A DNA stretch of 24,678 nt from T1Sed10-7 sp046483565 (GCA_046483565.1 JAWOCZ010000148.1:1-24678), one strand, 5' to 3'. Shown: positions 1 through 7,439, numbered from the stretch's first letter. The notes: generated by a model not told the origin, from the letters alone. Program-made: numbers and translations.

Positions 1-2
1 GC

Positions 3-413
3 CTCGTGATCGTCGGGGTCTGGCTGGCCATCGGCACGCTCGGGGTCTTCTGGTGGTCATGGGAGGTCCGTGGCGACGACGTGGATCTGGCAAGGACCAT
101 CGCCGTGACGACGCTGGTGCTGTTCCAGAAGATGCACGTGTTCAACTGCCGCAGCGAGGACGTGTCGCTGTTCCGCAAGTCACCGTTGAAGAACAAGGTG
201 CTGCTCGGTGGTGTCCTCACCTCCCTGGCCGTGCACGTCGGGGCGCTGTACTGGCCCGTGACCCAGCAACTGCTGCGCTTCGAGCCGCTCGGGGTGGATG
301 CGTGGCTCATCGCCATCGCCGTCGCCCTGACCGCGATCATCCCCAACGAGTTGCACAAGCACCTGCGACCACGTCCGGTGGCGCAGGAGCAGCTGTCGGC
401 GGACCCGGCGTGA
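3..413 (+). CDS. P-type cation-transporting ATPase, C-terminal fragment (5' end outside window)
   Basis: The reading frame is open from the left edge and ends at TGA 411-413, so only about the last 136 residues are visible. They contain three hydrophobic membrane segments (at the start, then around GVLTSLAVHVGALYW and AWLIAIAVALTAIIP). They also carry the hallmark LFQKMHVFNCRSE followed by SPLKNKVLLGG, which is typical of the Cation_ATPase_C domain of P2-type Ca2+/Mg2+/Na+ pumps (transmembrane helices 8-10). The catalytic DKTGT phosphorylation site, ATP-binding domain and actuator domain lie upstream, outside the window, so the ion cannot be inferred. The C-terminal domain type argues against a heavy-metal (P1B, CopA-like) pump, despite the cupredoxin downstream. 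The frame is clean up to the stop and nothing suggests a pseudogene. Confidence 0.85.
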   Translation, partial: LVIVGVWLAIGTLGVFWWSWEVRGDDVDLARTIAVTTLVLFQKMHVFNCRSEDVSLFRKSPLKNKVLLGGVLTSLAVHVGALYWPVTQQLLRFEPLGVDAWLIAIAVALTAIIPNELHKHLRPRPVAQEQLSADPA

Positions 414-457
414 GGGCTACGACGGCGCACCTCGCAGCCGCCGCGAGGTCACGGAGT

Positions 458-506
458 CGACACATCACGCATCTCCCGGGTCCTCGCGGGCAGGAACGAT
501 GTGTCG
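458..506. repeat. 9-bp perfect inverted repeat with 31-bp spacer, between ATPase and cupredoxin genes
   Basis: CGACACATC at 458-466 is exactly reverse-complemented by GATGTGTCG at 498-506. The pair lies in the 170-bp gap between the ATPase stop and the cupredoxin start, about 80 bp upstream of the latter. It could be a terminator-like stem for the ATPase transcript or an operator for the lipoprotein gene. The spacer is long for a simple hairpin, and chance cannot be excluded. Confidence 0.3.
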
Positions 507-583
507 TCCTCGACGCAGCGGATCCGCACTGCGAGCCGGGACGACCGCTCGGGCCACGGGAAGCAGACGGTAGGGGGAAGACC

Positions 584-997
584 ATGGAGCGATCCACCTA
601 CGCCGTGGGGGCCTTGGCGCTCGCATCCAGCCTGGCCGCCTGCGGAGGCGACGGCGCTGCCGCCACCCTGCAGACCACAGCCACCGAGTACGCGTTCGAT
701 CCGTCGTCGTGGACGGTGGAAGCCGGCTCGGAACAGTCGATCGAACTCAGCAACGAGGGCCAGATCGTCCACGAGTGGGCCGTGCTGAACGCGGGGAAGA
801 CGATCGAGAGCGAGGAAGAACTGCCCGAAGACGAGGACACCCTCCTCTCGGAGTGGGTGTCCACCGAGGTCGAGGTGGAGGCCGGTGAGACCGTCACCTA
901 CGACTTCACCGCCCCGGATGCGGGCACCTACCAGGTGATCTGCGCCATCCCCGGACACTTCGACGCCGGCATGGAGGGCACCCTGATCGTCGGATGA
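584..997 (+). CDS. Cupredoxin-domain lipoprotein (type 1 copper protein)
   Basis: This 137-residue protein starts at ATG 584, preceded by the purine-rich Shine-Dalgarno AGGGGGAAG. Residues 1-20 form a lipoprotein signal peptide with lipobox SLAAC and Cys20 as the lipidated residue, so the mature protein should sit on the outer face of the membrane. The rest is a single cupredoxin beta-sandwich. The motifs VHEW (His63) and VICAIPGH with a following Met (Cys120, His125, Met130) give the His-Cys-His-Met set of a blue type 1 copper site. An unusually acidic stretch (residues 75-102, rich in Glu and Asp) lies between the first His and the Cys loop. The role is probably periplasmic-side electron transfer or copper binding. 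The partner is unknown, and the ATPase next door is not of the copper type. Confidence 0.85.
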   Translation: MERSTYAVGALALASSLAACGGDGAAATLQTTATEYAFDPSSWTVEAGSEQSIELSNEGQIVHEWAVLNAGKTIESEEELPEDEDTLLSEWVSTEVEVEAGETVTYDFTAPDAGTYQVICAIPGHFDAGMEGTLIVG

Positions 998-1056
998 GGC
1001 CCACTCCGGACGCGGCCGCTGGAGGCACCTACGAGCCCGTCTAGAGGCGGTTCGGG

Positions 1057-1131
1057 TGGCTGGGGGGCAGGGGATCGAACCCTGAATACCGACTCCAAAG
1101 GACGGCGTGTTGCCTGTTACACCACCCCCCA
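1057..1131 (-). tRNA. tRNA-Gln (anticodon TTG), CCA encoded
   Basis: Read on the minus strand, the 75-nt sequence folds into a full cloverleaf. The 7-bp acceptor stem is TGGGGGG/CCCCCCA, with discriminator G and an encoded CCA at 1059-1057. The D stem is GTGT/ACAC with GG in the loop. The anticodon loop CTTTGGA gives TTG (Gln), on a stem with one T-T mismatch. The T stem is CAGGG/CCCTG around TTCGATC. It lies 61 bp downstream of the ispE stop on the same strand. A possible -10 TACCCT (1179-1174) could give it its own promoter. Confidence 0.95.
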
Positions 1132-1183
1132 CCGTGGCCGCACCGAACGGGCCGGCGTGGCGCACGGGGGCGCAGGGTAGTGA

Positions 1184-1202
1184 CTCGGACGCTCAGTCCG
1201 AG
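1184..1202 (-). terminator. Stem-loop straddling the ispE stop codon
   Basis: CTCGGAC (1184-1190) and GTCCGAG (1196-1202) form a perfect 7-bp stem with a 5-nt loop. On the minus strand the loop contains the ispE TGA stop. There is no U-tract, but hairpins without U-tracts often act as terminators in actinobacteria. It would separate ispE from the tRNA gene. Confidence 0.4.
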
Positions 1203-2155
1203 GCGAGCTCAGGGCCACCGGCCGGGGACAGGGCGATCTCCACGCGGTCGAACACCGGCTCCACCGCCGCTGCCAGCGCGAGCGCCTCCTGCGCCGACCC
1301 GGCCAGCCCCACCACGGTCGGTCCGGACCCGCTGACGATCGCCCCGAGCGCCCCGGCGTCGAGCAGCGCGTCACGCTTGGCGACGAGCCCGGGGAGCAGA
1401 TGCATGGCCGCCACCTCGAGGTCGTTGTGCAACGCAGCACCGAGGGCCTCCGCATCCGCGGTGCGCAGGGCCTGCAGGACCGCGTCGGGCTCGACGTTGG
1501 TGGTGGTGCCGATCGCGTCGTAGGCGCGGTAGACCTCCGGCGTCGAGAGGGCGGCGTCGGTGACACCGACGACCCAGTGGTAGGTGCCGCGGGTCAGGAC
1601 CTGCGCGGTTGCGGTCCCCGTCCCGGTTGCCAACGCCGTCCCCCCACCGACACAGAAGGGCACATCGGCACCGAGGCCCGCTGCCAGGTCCCTGAGCACC
1701 TCGCGGTCCAGGTCCGCCTGCCACAGGTGGTTCAGCGCGACGAGGGTCGCTGCCGCATCAGCCGACCCTCCCGCCATGCCGGCAGCGACCGGGATCTGCT
1801 TCCTCAGTTGGAGCCGTGTGACCGGGCCATCGTGGTGTGGATCGGGCTGGCCGGTCCCGATCCCGAGACGGGACATCAGCAGCCGCGCAGCCTGCACCGC
1901 CAGGTTGTCCTCCCCGCTCGGGACCCCGTGGTGCCCGTCGGCGCTGAACGCCAGGTGCATGAACCGGCGAGCAGCGGGGTGGGCGGAAGCACCCGAGACG
2001 TCCAGCGACGCGATCAGGGTGTCGTGGATCGACAGTGTCTGGAGGACCGTCACCAGGTCGTGGTAGCCGTCGTCCCGACGACCGGCCACACGCAGGAACA
2101 GGTTCACCTTGCTCGGTACGCGCACGCGCACACGACCGGGAGTGGCTCCCCCCAT
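1193..2155 (-). CDS. ispE: 4-(cytidine 5'-diphospho)-2-C-methyl-D-erythritol kinase
   Basis: IspE is the GHMP-family kinase of the non-mevalonate (MEP) isoprenoid pathway. It phosphorylates the 2-hydroxyl of CDP-methylerythritol with ATP in the cytoplasm. The 320-residue product has the N-terminal PSKVNLFLRV with catalytic Lys16 and the glycine-rich GHMP loop IPVAAGMAGGSADAAATL (residues 121-138). It also has LGADVPF with the expected catalytic Asp164, and the C-terminal SGSGPTVVGL loop. Length is typical. The ATG at 2155 was chosen because AGGGGAGG sits 5 nt upstream and the conserved N-terminus follows; an upstream in-frame extension has no support. A weak candidate -10 (TACGAT, 2205-2200) lies in the 147-bp gap to rsmA, so ispE may also have its own promoter. 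Following rsmA is the usual actinobacterial arrangement. Confidence 0.94.
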   Translation of the reverse strand: MGGATPGRVRVRVPSKVNLFLRVAGRRDDGYHDLVTVLQTLSIHDTLIASLDVSGASAHPAARRFMHLAFSADGHHGVPSGEDNLAVQAARLLMSRLGIGTGQPDPHHDGPVTRLQLRKQIPVAAGMAGGSADAAATLVALNHLWQADLDREVLRDLAAGLGADVPFCVGGGTALATGTGTATAQVLTRGTYHWVVGVTDAALSTPEVYRAYDAIGTTTNVEPDAVLQALRTADAEALGAALHNDLEVAAMHLLPGLVAKRDALLDAGALGAIVSGSGPTVVGLAGSAQEALALAAAVEPVFDRVEIALSPAGGPELASD

Positions 2156-2302
2156 GGATCCTCCCCTGTGCGTGCGTCGGCGCTCCCACGAGCCCCACCA
2201 TCGTACGGAACCGCTGCACCGGGACCGACAGCCAGCCATAACCCGGGCCGCGAAGCGCCGCCCCCATCGCCCGGGAACCCCGCCGCAGCTGCGGTCCAGC
2301 CG

Positions 2303-3214
2303 TCAGGCGGAGGTGGCCCCGTGCTCGAGGGCGTGGTCCAGACGCCGGATCGCCGCGGCGTCCAGCGAGTCGGCTCGCGCCCCGAGATCGATGCCTGCCT
2401 CCGCGGCAGCCGCTACCAGCCGATCACGGTCGGCCACACCACGCAGCGTGTTGCGCAGTGTCTTCCGGCGTTGGGAGAACGCCGCCTCGATCAGCGTTGC
2501 CAGCCGTCGGTAGGTCGCCTGGTCGGGCGCGTCGGAGCGGCGGGTGATCCTGACCATGACGCTGTCGACGTTGGGGACCGGGTGGAACACCGAACGGGGG
2601 ATCGACAGCTCCACCCGTACCTCGGCCAGGAGCGCCAGCTTCACCGAGACCCCCGCGTACAGCGGGTCGCCGACCCGCGCCTGCCACCGTTCACCGACCT
2701 CGCGCTGGACCATCACGTAGGCATCGACGACCGCCGGGGTCGCCAGGAGCCGGAACAGCAGCGGGGTGGCCACGTTGTAGGGCAGGTTCGCCACGACACG
2801 GACCGAGCGGCCCGCGACCACCCGGTCGAGGTCCACCGTGAGGGCATCGCCGTGCACCACCTCGACGTTGCCCACCCCTGCCAGCACCTCGGTGAGCGCG
2901 GCGACGAACCCCGCATCGATCTCGACCGCGATCACTCGCCGGACCTCGGCAGCCAGACCGAGGGTCAGGGAGCCGAGGCCTGGTCCCACCTCCAGGACCT
3001 CGTCATCCGGCGAGAGACCGGCGGTTCTGACGATGCGCCGGACGGTGTTGGGATCGATCACGAAGTTCTGCCCGGCGGCGCGGCGCGGGGCCAGCCCGTG
3101 TTCGGTGAGCAGGCGGGTGATGTCCGCGGGGGTGAGCAGGGCCCCCGGTTCCGCGCTCAGCCCAGCCCCAGCAAGCGGGAGCAGGCCGGGAACTGATGGC
3201 TGAAGGTCGCCCAC
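2303..3214 (-). CDS. rsmA: 16S rRNA (adenine(1518)-N(6)/adenine(1519)-N(6))-dimethyltransferase
   Basis: RsmA (KsgA) dimethylates two adjacent adenines near the 3' end of 16S rRNA during small-subunit assembly. The protein shows RRAAGQNFVIDP, the SAM-binding motif I VLEVGPGLGSLT (about residues 73-84), the acidic end of strand 2 (AVEID), the catalytic NLPYN (143-147), and the QRRKTLRNTL helix typical of the family. The start is uncertain. The GTG at 3214 makes 303 residues and overlaps the end of the upstream rpf gene by 58 bp, without a clear Shine-Dalgarno. Conserved sequence only begins near LLTPADI (about residue 26), so a rare CTG start inside the overlap is possible. A 12-bp palindrome (2283-2294) lies just past the stop. 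The order rpfB-rsmA-ispE is conserved in actinobacteria. Confidence 0.9.
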   Translation of the reverse strand: MGDLQPSVPGLLPLAGAGLSAEPGALLTPADITRLLTEHGLAPRRAAGQNFVIDPNTVRRIVRTAGLSPDDEVLEVGPGLGSLTLGLAAEVRRVIAVEIDAGFVAALTEVLAGVGNVEVVHGDALTVDLDRVVAGRSVRVVANLPYNVATPLLFRLLATPAVVDAYVMVQREVGERWQARVGDPLYAGVSVKLALLAEVRVELSIPRSVFHPVPNVDSVMVRITRRSDAPDQATYRRLATLIEAAFSQRRKTLRNTLRGVADRDRLVAAAAEAGIDLGARADSLDAAAIRRLDHALEHGATSA

Positions 3215-4395
3215 CAGGCATCGGGCGCCAGCAGCAGCCGAGCACGCCGGATCTGCTCCTCACGCGAGGCCTCGTGCGGCATGCCCTGCCCCCCAACGTC
3301 GCGCCAGGTCTCGAGCATGAACTGCAGCCCACCGTAGAACCCGTTGCCGGAGTTCATCTGCCAGTTACCGTTCGACTCGCACTCGGCGAGCCGGTCCCAG
3401 ACGGGATCGTCGAGCGCTGGCACCCCCGATGAGGTGGTGTCGGGCGTCGACGTCGGGGCAGACGGCGAGGTGGAGCCGTCGGCGGTGGCCGGGGGCGTCG
3501 ACGGTGGTGGTGGCGGCGGTGGTGCCGTGCCCACCAGGACGATCCGATCCACGGGCTCGCTCACGACCTCTCGGCTCAGGATCTCGCGGCCGGTCGGGTC
3601 ACCATCGACGAAACGGGTGCGGTAGCGGTCGAGACGCACGCCGTCCGCTCCCTCCTGCGCCACCCGTGTCCGACCACGCTGCAGCTCGTCGGTCTCGCGC
3701 CGGATCTCGTCGTGAGCGAGGACGACCTCCTCACTCCCCGCCTCGAAATGGACCCGCTGGATGACGATCGGGCGGTCACCTTCCAGCCCCGCGGTCGGTG
3801 GGGGGGTGACCAGATCGTCCGGTCCGAGCTCGACATCGTGGAGCCGGAGGAGGTCGTCGACGGCAGCGGCGAGGCTCACCAGCGTGCGTGACTCCCCATC
3901 GGCCTCGAGGACCACCTCTGCCGGACGACGGACCGTGACGGTGTCGCCGTCGCTGAGCGGCGAGCGCCAGGTCGGGCTGATGACCGCACCGCTGGCGCGC
4001 AGGTGTCGCAGGTCAGCCGCGGACATCGCTCCGCCGACGCTGGCGACCGGCGCGGTGAGTGTGATCGGCGCACGGTCATCGACGACGATGTCGACCGTGA
4101 TCGCGCGGGTCACGACCACCTGCAGGTCCTCCTCGACCACGGTGTCCTGACCGGGGGTCACGAGATCCTCCGGGCCGAGTTCCACGTCAGCCACGGCGAG
4201 CGCGTCGGCGACGGTGCCGTCGGAGAGCCGGACCTCGTGGCGTACGTCGTCGACGAGGATCTCGACCGCCGCACCGGAGTCACTGAAGGCGAGCAGCCCG
4301 ATCACTGCGCCGGCGAGGACGCCGAACACGGGCAGGGCTCGGCGCAGGAGGCGGGAACGGCGAACGGGCGTCGGCATGGCGGCAGAGGATGGCAC
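3157..4395 (-). CDS. Resuscitation-promoting factor, RpfB type (copy 1, divergent)
   Basis: This 412-residue exported peptidoglycan hydrolase belongs to the Rpf family, whose members remodel the cell wall during regrowth from dormancy. In order it has a basic N-terminus and one membrane-anchor helix (about residues 18-37). Three DUF348 repeats follow, with tell-tale VELGPEDLVTP and VELGPDDLVTP ends. Then come a G5 domain (about 210-290) and a Pro/Ser/Thr-rich linker with seven consecutive prolines. The C-terminal transglycosylase-like Rpf domain starts at WDRLAECESNGNW, with catalytic Glu340. The start is GTG 4395, 7 nt after AAGGAG; an internal ATG at 4377 is less well placed. The C-terminal tail (DAWWATFSHQFPACSR) departs from the usual GWGxWPACS. 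Its neighbour upstream is a second rpfB-type gene, so this locus carries a tandem duplication. Confidence 0.9.
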   Translation of the reverse strand: MPSSAAMPTPVRRSRLLRRALPVFGVLAGAVIGLLAFSDSGAAVEILVDDVRHEVRLSDGTVADALAVADVELGPEDLVTPGQDTVVEEDLQVVVTRAITVDIVVDDRAPITLTAPVASVGGAMSAADLRHLRASGAVISPTWRSPLSDGDTVTVRRPAEVVLEADGESRTLVSLAAAVDDLLRLHDVELGPDDLVTPPPTAGLEGDRPIVIQRVHFEAGSEEVVLAHDEIRRETDELQRGRTRVAQEGADGVRLDRYRTRFVDGDPTGREILSREVVSEPVDRIVLVGTAPPPPPPPSTPPATADGSTSPSAPTSTPDTTSSGVPALDDPVWDRLAECESNGNWQMNSGNGFYGGLQFMLETWRDVGGQGMPHEASREEQIRRARLLLAPDAWWATFSHQFPACSRLLGLG

Positions 4396-4418
4396 GTTGA
4401 CGCTCCTTCCGCTACTCC

Positions 4419-4446
4419 GAGGCCGCCGGTACGTACCGGCGGCCTC
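4419..4446. repeat. Perfect 28-bp palindrome between the two rpf genes
   Basis: The arm GAGGCCGCCGGTAC (4419-4432) is followed immediately by its exact reverse complement (4433-4446). In RNA it would form a 12-bp GC-rich stem with an ACGU loop. It begins 15 bp after the stop of the upstream rpf gene and ends 23 bp before the start of the downstream one. There is no U-tract. It may be a terminator or processing signal that sets the expression ratio of the two genes, or a protein-binding site. Confidence 0.6.
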
Positions 4447-4461
4447 CTCGTCAGCACCTGG

Positions 4462-5583
4462 TCAGCGCAGCCCCAGCTTGCGGCTGCACGCGGGCCACTG
4501 GCCCCAGCCCGAGCGCGCCTGGAGGATCTGCGCACGGTGGATCTGCTCCGCCCTGGACGCCTGGTGTGGCAGCCCGGAGCCGCCGACGCTGCGCCAGGTC
4601 TGTGGGAGGAACTGCAACCCGCCGTAGTAGCCGTTGCCGGTGTTGATCTGCCAGTTCCCACCGGACTCGCACTGGGCGAGCCGGTCCCACACCGACGATC
4701 CCACGCCCGGTGCACCCGCAGGGGCCGGCGCGCGGGTACCCACCAGGACCACACGATCACGGGGTTGGAGGACGACCTCACCGCCGAGCAGCTCGCGTTC
4801 GACCTCCTCCCCATCGACGAGGGTCAGCCGGTACTCGTCGCGACGGAGGCCGTCGCGGCCCTCGTCCTCGACGCGGGTACGACCGCGATCCAGGCTGCCG
4901 GTGTCGCGACGGACCTCGTCATGGGCCAGCACGACCTCTTCGGTCGTCTCGACGTACTCGACCCGCTCGACGGTGATGGTCTGGTCGGCGCGCAGCGCCG
5001 ACCACGGGGCGGGACTGACCCGGTCGTCGGGACCGAGCTCCACGTCGTTGAGGCTCAGGAGGTGCTCGACCTCGGCCGCCAGCGTGACGACCGTGCGCTC
5101 GTCCCCATCCGCCTCGAGGGTGACCTCCACCGGACGTCGGATCGAGATCACGTCGCCGTCGTCGATGGGGTCGTGCCAGGCCGGGGTCGCCACCGCGCCC
5201 TGGGCACGCAGGTCCACCAGACCGGCCAGGCGCACCGCGCCTTCGACGCTGGCCACCGGCGCGGTGACGGTCACCGGCTCCTCGTCGTCGACGACCACGT
5301 CGACGGTGATCGCGCGGCTGACCACGATCTGCAGGTCGCCCGCCACCTCGGTGTCGAGGTCGGGGTGGACGTCGTCGTCGGCCGCCACGTCGACCTCGGC
5401 ATCATCGAGCGCATCGGCGACGGTGCCGCTGGCCATGCGGACCTCGTGGACGTCACCATCGGCGAGGACCTCGACGGTCGACCAGGAGGTGGCCGCGAGC
5501 GCGCCGACAGCGATGAGAGCAGCCGTGCCGAGGCCCAGGAGGGCACGTCGCAGCACAGCGGGGGTGAGGGTGTGGGTGTTCAT
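4462..5583 (-). CDS. rpfB: Resuscitation-promoting factor, RpfB type (copy 2, canonical)
   Basis: This 373-residue secreted or membrane-anchored muralytic factor has the same plan as its neighbour at 3157-4395. It has a signal/anchor helix (about residues 12-31), three DUF348 repeats, a G5 domain (about 200-275), a short Ala/Pro/Gly linker and an Rpf lysozyme-like domain. The catalytic Glu306 lies in LAQCESGGNW, followed by INTGNGYYGGLQF. The C-terminus GWGQWPACSRKLGLR is the canonical form. The start ATG 5583 was chosen because the hydrophobic anchor follows directly and the upstream in-frame sequence looks non-coding; no strong Shine-Dalgarno is visible. It sits between tatD and the second rpf gene, the position that single-copy rpfB occupies in other actinobacteria, so this is probably the ancestral copy. 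Confidence 0.9.
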   Translation of the reverse strand: MNTHTLTPAVLRRALLGLGTAALIAVGALAATSWSTVEVLADGDVHEVRMASGTVADALDDAEVDVAADDDVHPDLDTEVAGDLQIVVSRAITVDVVVDDEEPVTVTAPVASVEGAVRLAGLVDLRAQGAVATPAWHDPIDDGDVISIRRPVEVTLEADGDERTVVTLAAEVEHLLSLNDVELGPDDRVSPAPWSALRADQTITVERVEYVETTEEVVLAHDEVRRDTGSLDRGRTRVEDEGRDGLRRDEYRLTLVDGEEVERELLGGEVVLQPRDRVVLVGTRAPAPAGAPGVGSSVWDRLAQCESGGNWQINTGNGYYGGLQFLPQTWRSVGGSGLPHQASRAEQIHRAQILQARSGWGQWPACSRKLGLR

Positions 5584-5621
5584 AACGACAGAAGGTGGCG
5601 GGTCGCCCGCGCCCCTGCGAA

Positions 5622-5652
5622 CCGTTCCCGGCTGTCCGAACGGCCGGAACGG
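5622..5652 (-). promoter_or_regulatory. Stem-loop in the presumed 5' leader of rpfB
   Basis: CCGTTCCCGGC (5622-5632) and GCCGGAACGG (5643-5652) pair over 10 bp with one bulged C and a 10-nt loop. This lies about 39 nt upstream of the rpfB start, in the 163-bp gap after tatD. It could be a tatD terminator or a leader structure. I looked here for the c-di-AMP (ydaO) riboswitch known upstream of some actinobacterial rpf genes and did not find its core motifs. Confidence 0.35.
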
Positions 5653-5746
5653 GCCTGGCCGCCAGCGGGGCGACCCTCGCCATGGGTGACGCTTCGCTGT
5701 CGTGCGACCTCTCAGCGCCAGAGTCACACCAGGGTGTTTCCCCAGG

Positions 5747-6541
5747 TCACGCGGGGCTTCCGACCGCATCCGGTGGCAGGGCGAAGGCGCGGGCCGTGTT
5801 GTCCGCCACCACACGGGCCAGGTCCTCCACGGAGCGGTCCCGAACCTCGGCGAGTGTGCGCACAGTGACCGCCACGTAGGAGGGGTCGTTGGGCGCCCCG
5901 CGATGCGGGTGGGGGGTGAGGTAGGGCGAGTCGGTCTCGCTGAGCAGCAGCCCGTTCGGCACGGCGGCTGCGGCGCGTCGCAGTTCGGCGGCGTTCTTGA
6001 AGGTCACGTTCCCCGCGAAGGAGGTGAAGTAGCCCCGCTCCACGCAACGCTGGGTGACATCGAGGTCGCCGGAGAAGCAGTGCATCACGACACGCTCCGG
6101 GGGTCCCACCTCGTCGAGGGTGCGCAGCACGTCGTCCCAGGCGTCGCGGCAGTGGATCACCAGGGCGCGATCGGTGCGCTTCGCGATGTCGATGTGCGCA
6201 CGGAAGCTCGCGTCCTGCTGTGCCGGCGTCGTGTGGTCCCGGTAGTAGTCGAGACCGGTCTCACCGACCGCGACGCAAGCCGGGTCGCCTGCCAACCGCT
6301 CGATCACCTCGAGCGCCTGCGGGGTGGCCTCGGTCGCATCGTTGGGGTGGATACCGACGGCGGCGTACACCCCCTCGAAGCGTTCGGCGGTCGCGACCGC
6401 CTGGGCCGAGCTCGCCAGGTCCGTGCCGACGGTGACCATGGTGGTGACGCCGGCCTGCCGGGCGCGATGGACCTGGTCCGCGGCCGCCAGCTCGAAGTGA
6501 TGATCGAGGTGGCAGTGGGTATCGACGTACGAGATGGACAT
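5747..6541 (-). CDS. tatD: TatD-family metal-dependent DNase
   Basis: TatD proteins are amidohydrolase-fold metal-dependent nucleases implicated in DNA repair and nucleic acid turnover. The 264-residue protein has all the metal-ligand motifs: VDTHCHLDH (His9, His11), GETGLDYY (Glu94), VIHCRDAW (His130), VMHCFSG (His154) and LSETDSPYL (Asp204). The start is ATG 6541, with GGAGG 6 nt upstream; the adjacent GTG at 6544 would be too close to that Shine-Dalgarno. It lies 16 bp downstream of rsmI, so the two are likely co-transcribed. metG, which sits beside tatD in many actinobacteria, is not present here. Confidence 0.93.
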   Translation of the reverse strand: MSISYVDTHCHLDHHFELAAADQVHRARQAGVTTMVTVGTDLASSAQAVATAERFEGVYAAVGIHPNDATEATPQALEVIERLAGDPACVAVGETGLDYYRDHTTPAQQDASFRAHIDIAKRTDRALVIHCRDAWDDVLRTLDEVGPPERVVMHCFSGDLDVTQRCVERGYFTSFAGNVTFKNAAELRRAAAAVPNGLLLSETDSPYLTPHPHRGAPNDPSYVAVTVRTLAEVRDRSVEDLARVVADNTARAFALPPDAVGSPA

Positions 6542-6557
6542 CACGGACCTCCAGGGC

Positions 6558-7439
6558 TCACGACGACGGTTCCTGACGGCTCGGTGCGCCGTCCTCGCGG
6601 GCATCCAGGACCGCCTGGTAGAGCGAACGCTTGGAGCCGCCGGTACGTGCCGCCACCACCGCGACCGCCTCCTTGGTCCGCTGTCCCGACGCGAGCAGCG
6701 CCTCCACCTCGGCGACCTGGGCTCCGAGGTCGAGCGATGCTCCTGGGCCCCCGGGGGCCCGGTCGGCGCCGGCGATGACCAGGGTGACCTCCCCCCGGAG
6801 CCCGTCGGCGACCGAGGCCGCGAGCTCACCGAGCGTGCCGCGGCGGACCTCCTCGTGCAGCTTGGTCAGCTCGCGGCACAGGGCTGCGCGGCGATCCGCA
6901 CCCAGCGTCTCGGCCAGGTCACGCAGATCCGCTGCGGCCCGGTGCGGCGACAGGTACAGCACGATCGTGCGGACCTCGTCGGCGAGCTCGCCGAGGCGTG
7001 CGCGCCGCGGGCCGGCCCGGCGTGGCAGGAACCCGTCGAAGCTGACCCGGTCGGTGGGCAGGCCCGAGACCACCAGCGCCGCCAGGAGCGCCGACGGGCC
7101 CGGGATCGGCACGATGCGCACCCCGGCAGCAGCGCAGGCCGCCAGCAACCGGAACCCGGGGTCGGAGACCGTGGGCGTACCAGCGTCCGAGACCAGCGCG
7201 AGGTGCTCCCCGGCCGCCAGCCGGGCGAGCACCTCCGCGATGCGTTGCTGCTCGTTGTGCTCGTGCAGGGAGCGCTGGGGCACCGTGCTGCCGAGGTGCG
7301 CCAGGAGGCGCCCGGTGTGCCGCGTGTCCTCGGCGAGCACGAGGTCGGCGCCGGTCAGTACCTCGATGGCCCGCTGGCTCAGGTCGCCGAGGTTGCCGAT
7401 CGGGGTCGCCACCACGCTGAGGATCCCCTCTGCCTGCAC
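6558..7439 (-). CDS. rsmI: 16S rRNA (cytidine(1402)-2'-O)-methyltransferase
   Basis: RsmI 2'-O-methylates C1402 in the decoding centre of 16S rRNA, using SAM. The 293-residue product carries the tetrapyrrole-methylase fold signatures VATPIGNLGDL (residues 10-20), LAEDTRHT (36-42), LVSDAGTPTVSDPG (82-95) and PIPGPSALLAAL. At the C-terminus is the small RsmI helix-turn-helix (around SGQRTKEAVAVVAARTGGSK). The start is GTG 7439 with only a weak G-rich Shine-Dalgarno; a GTG eight codons in is an alternative. It is the first gene of the minus-strand cluster and is divergent from the hydrolase at 7611. Confidence 0.93.
   Translation of the reverse strand: MQAEGILSVVATPIGNLGDLSQRAIEVLTGADLVLAEDTRHTGRLLAHLGSTVPQRSLHEHNEQQRIAEVLARLAAGEHLALVSDAGTPTVSDPGFRLLAACAAAGVRIVPIPGPSALLAALVVSGLPTDRVSFDGFLPRRAGPRRARLGELADEVRTIVLYLSPHRAAADLRDLAETLGADRRAALCRELTKLHEEVRRGTLGELAASVADGLRGEVTLVIAGADRAPGGPGASLDLGAQVAEVEALLASGQRTKEAVAVVAARTGGSKRSLYQAVLDAREDGAPSRQEPSS

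Noticed and set aside
584..997. Copper-efflux pair with the upstream ATPase
   Set aside because: The ATPase C-terminus is of the Cation_ATPase_C (P2) type and not P1B, so copper export by that pump is not supported.
2283..2294. 12-bp palindrome CCGCAGCTGCGG after rsmA as a terminator
   Set aside because: It is short, would have at most a 4-bp stem once a loop is formed, and has no U-tract.
5584..5746. c-di-AMP (ydaO) riboswitch upstream of rpfB
   Set aside because: Such riboswitches precede some actinobacterial rpf genes, but the core GGGGGACCC, GGGUGAAUC and CCGUCAGCU-type segments are not present on the minus strand here. Only a hairpin was found.
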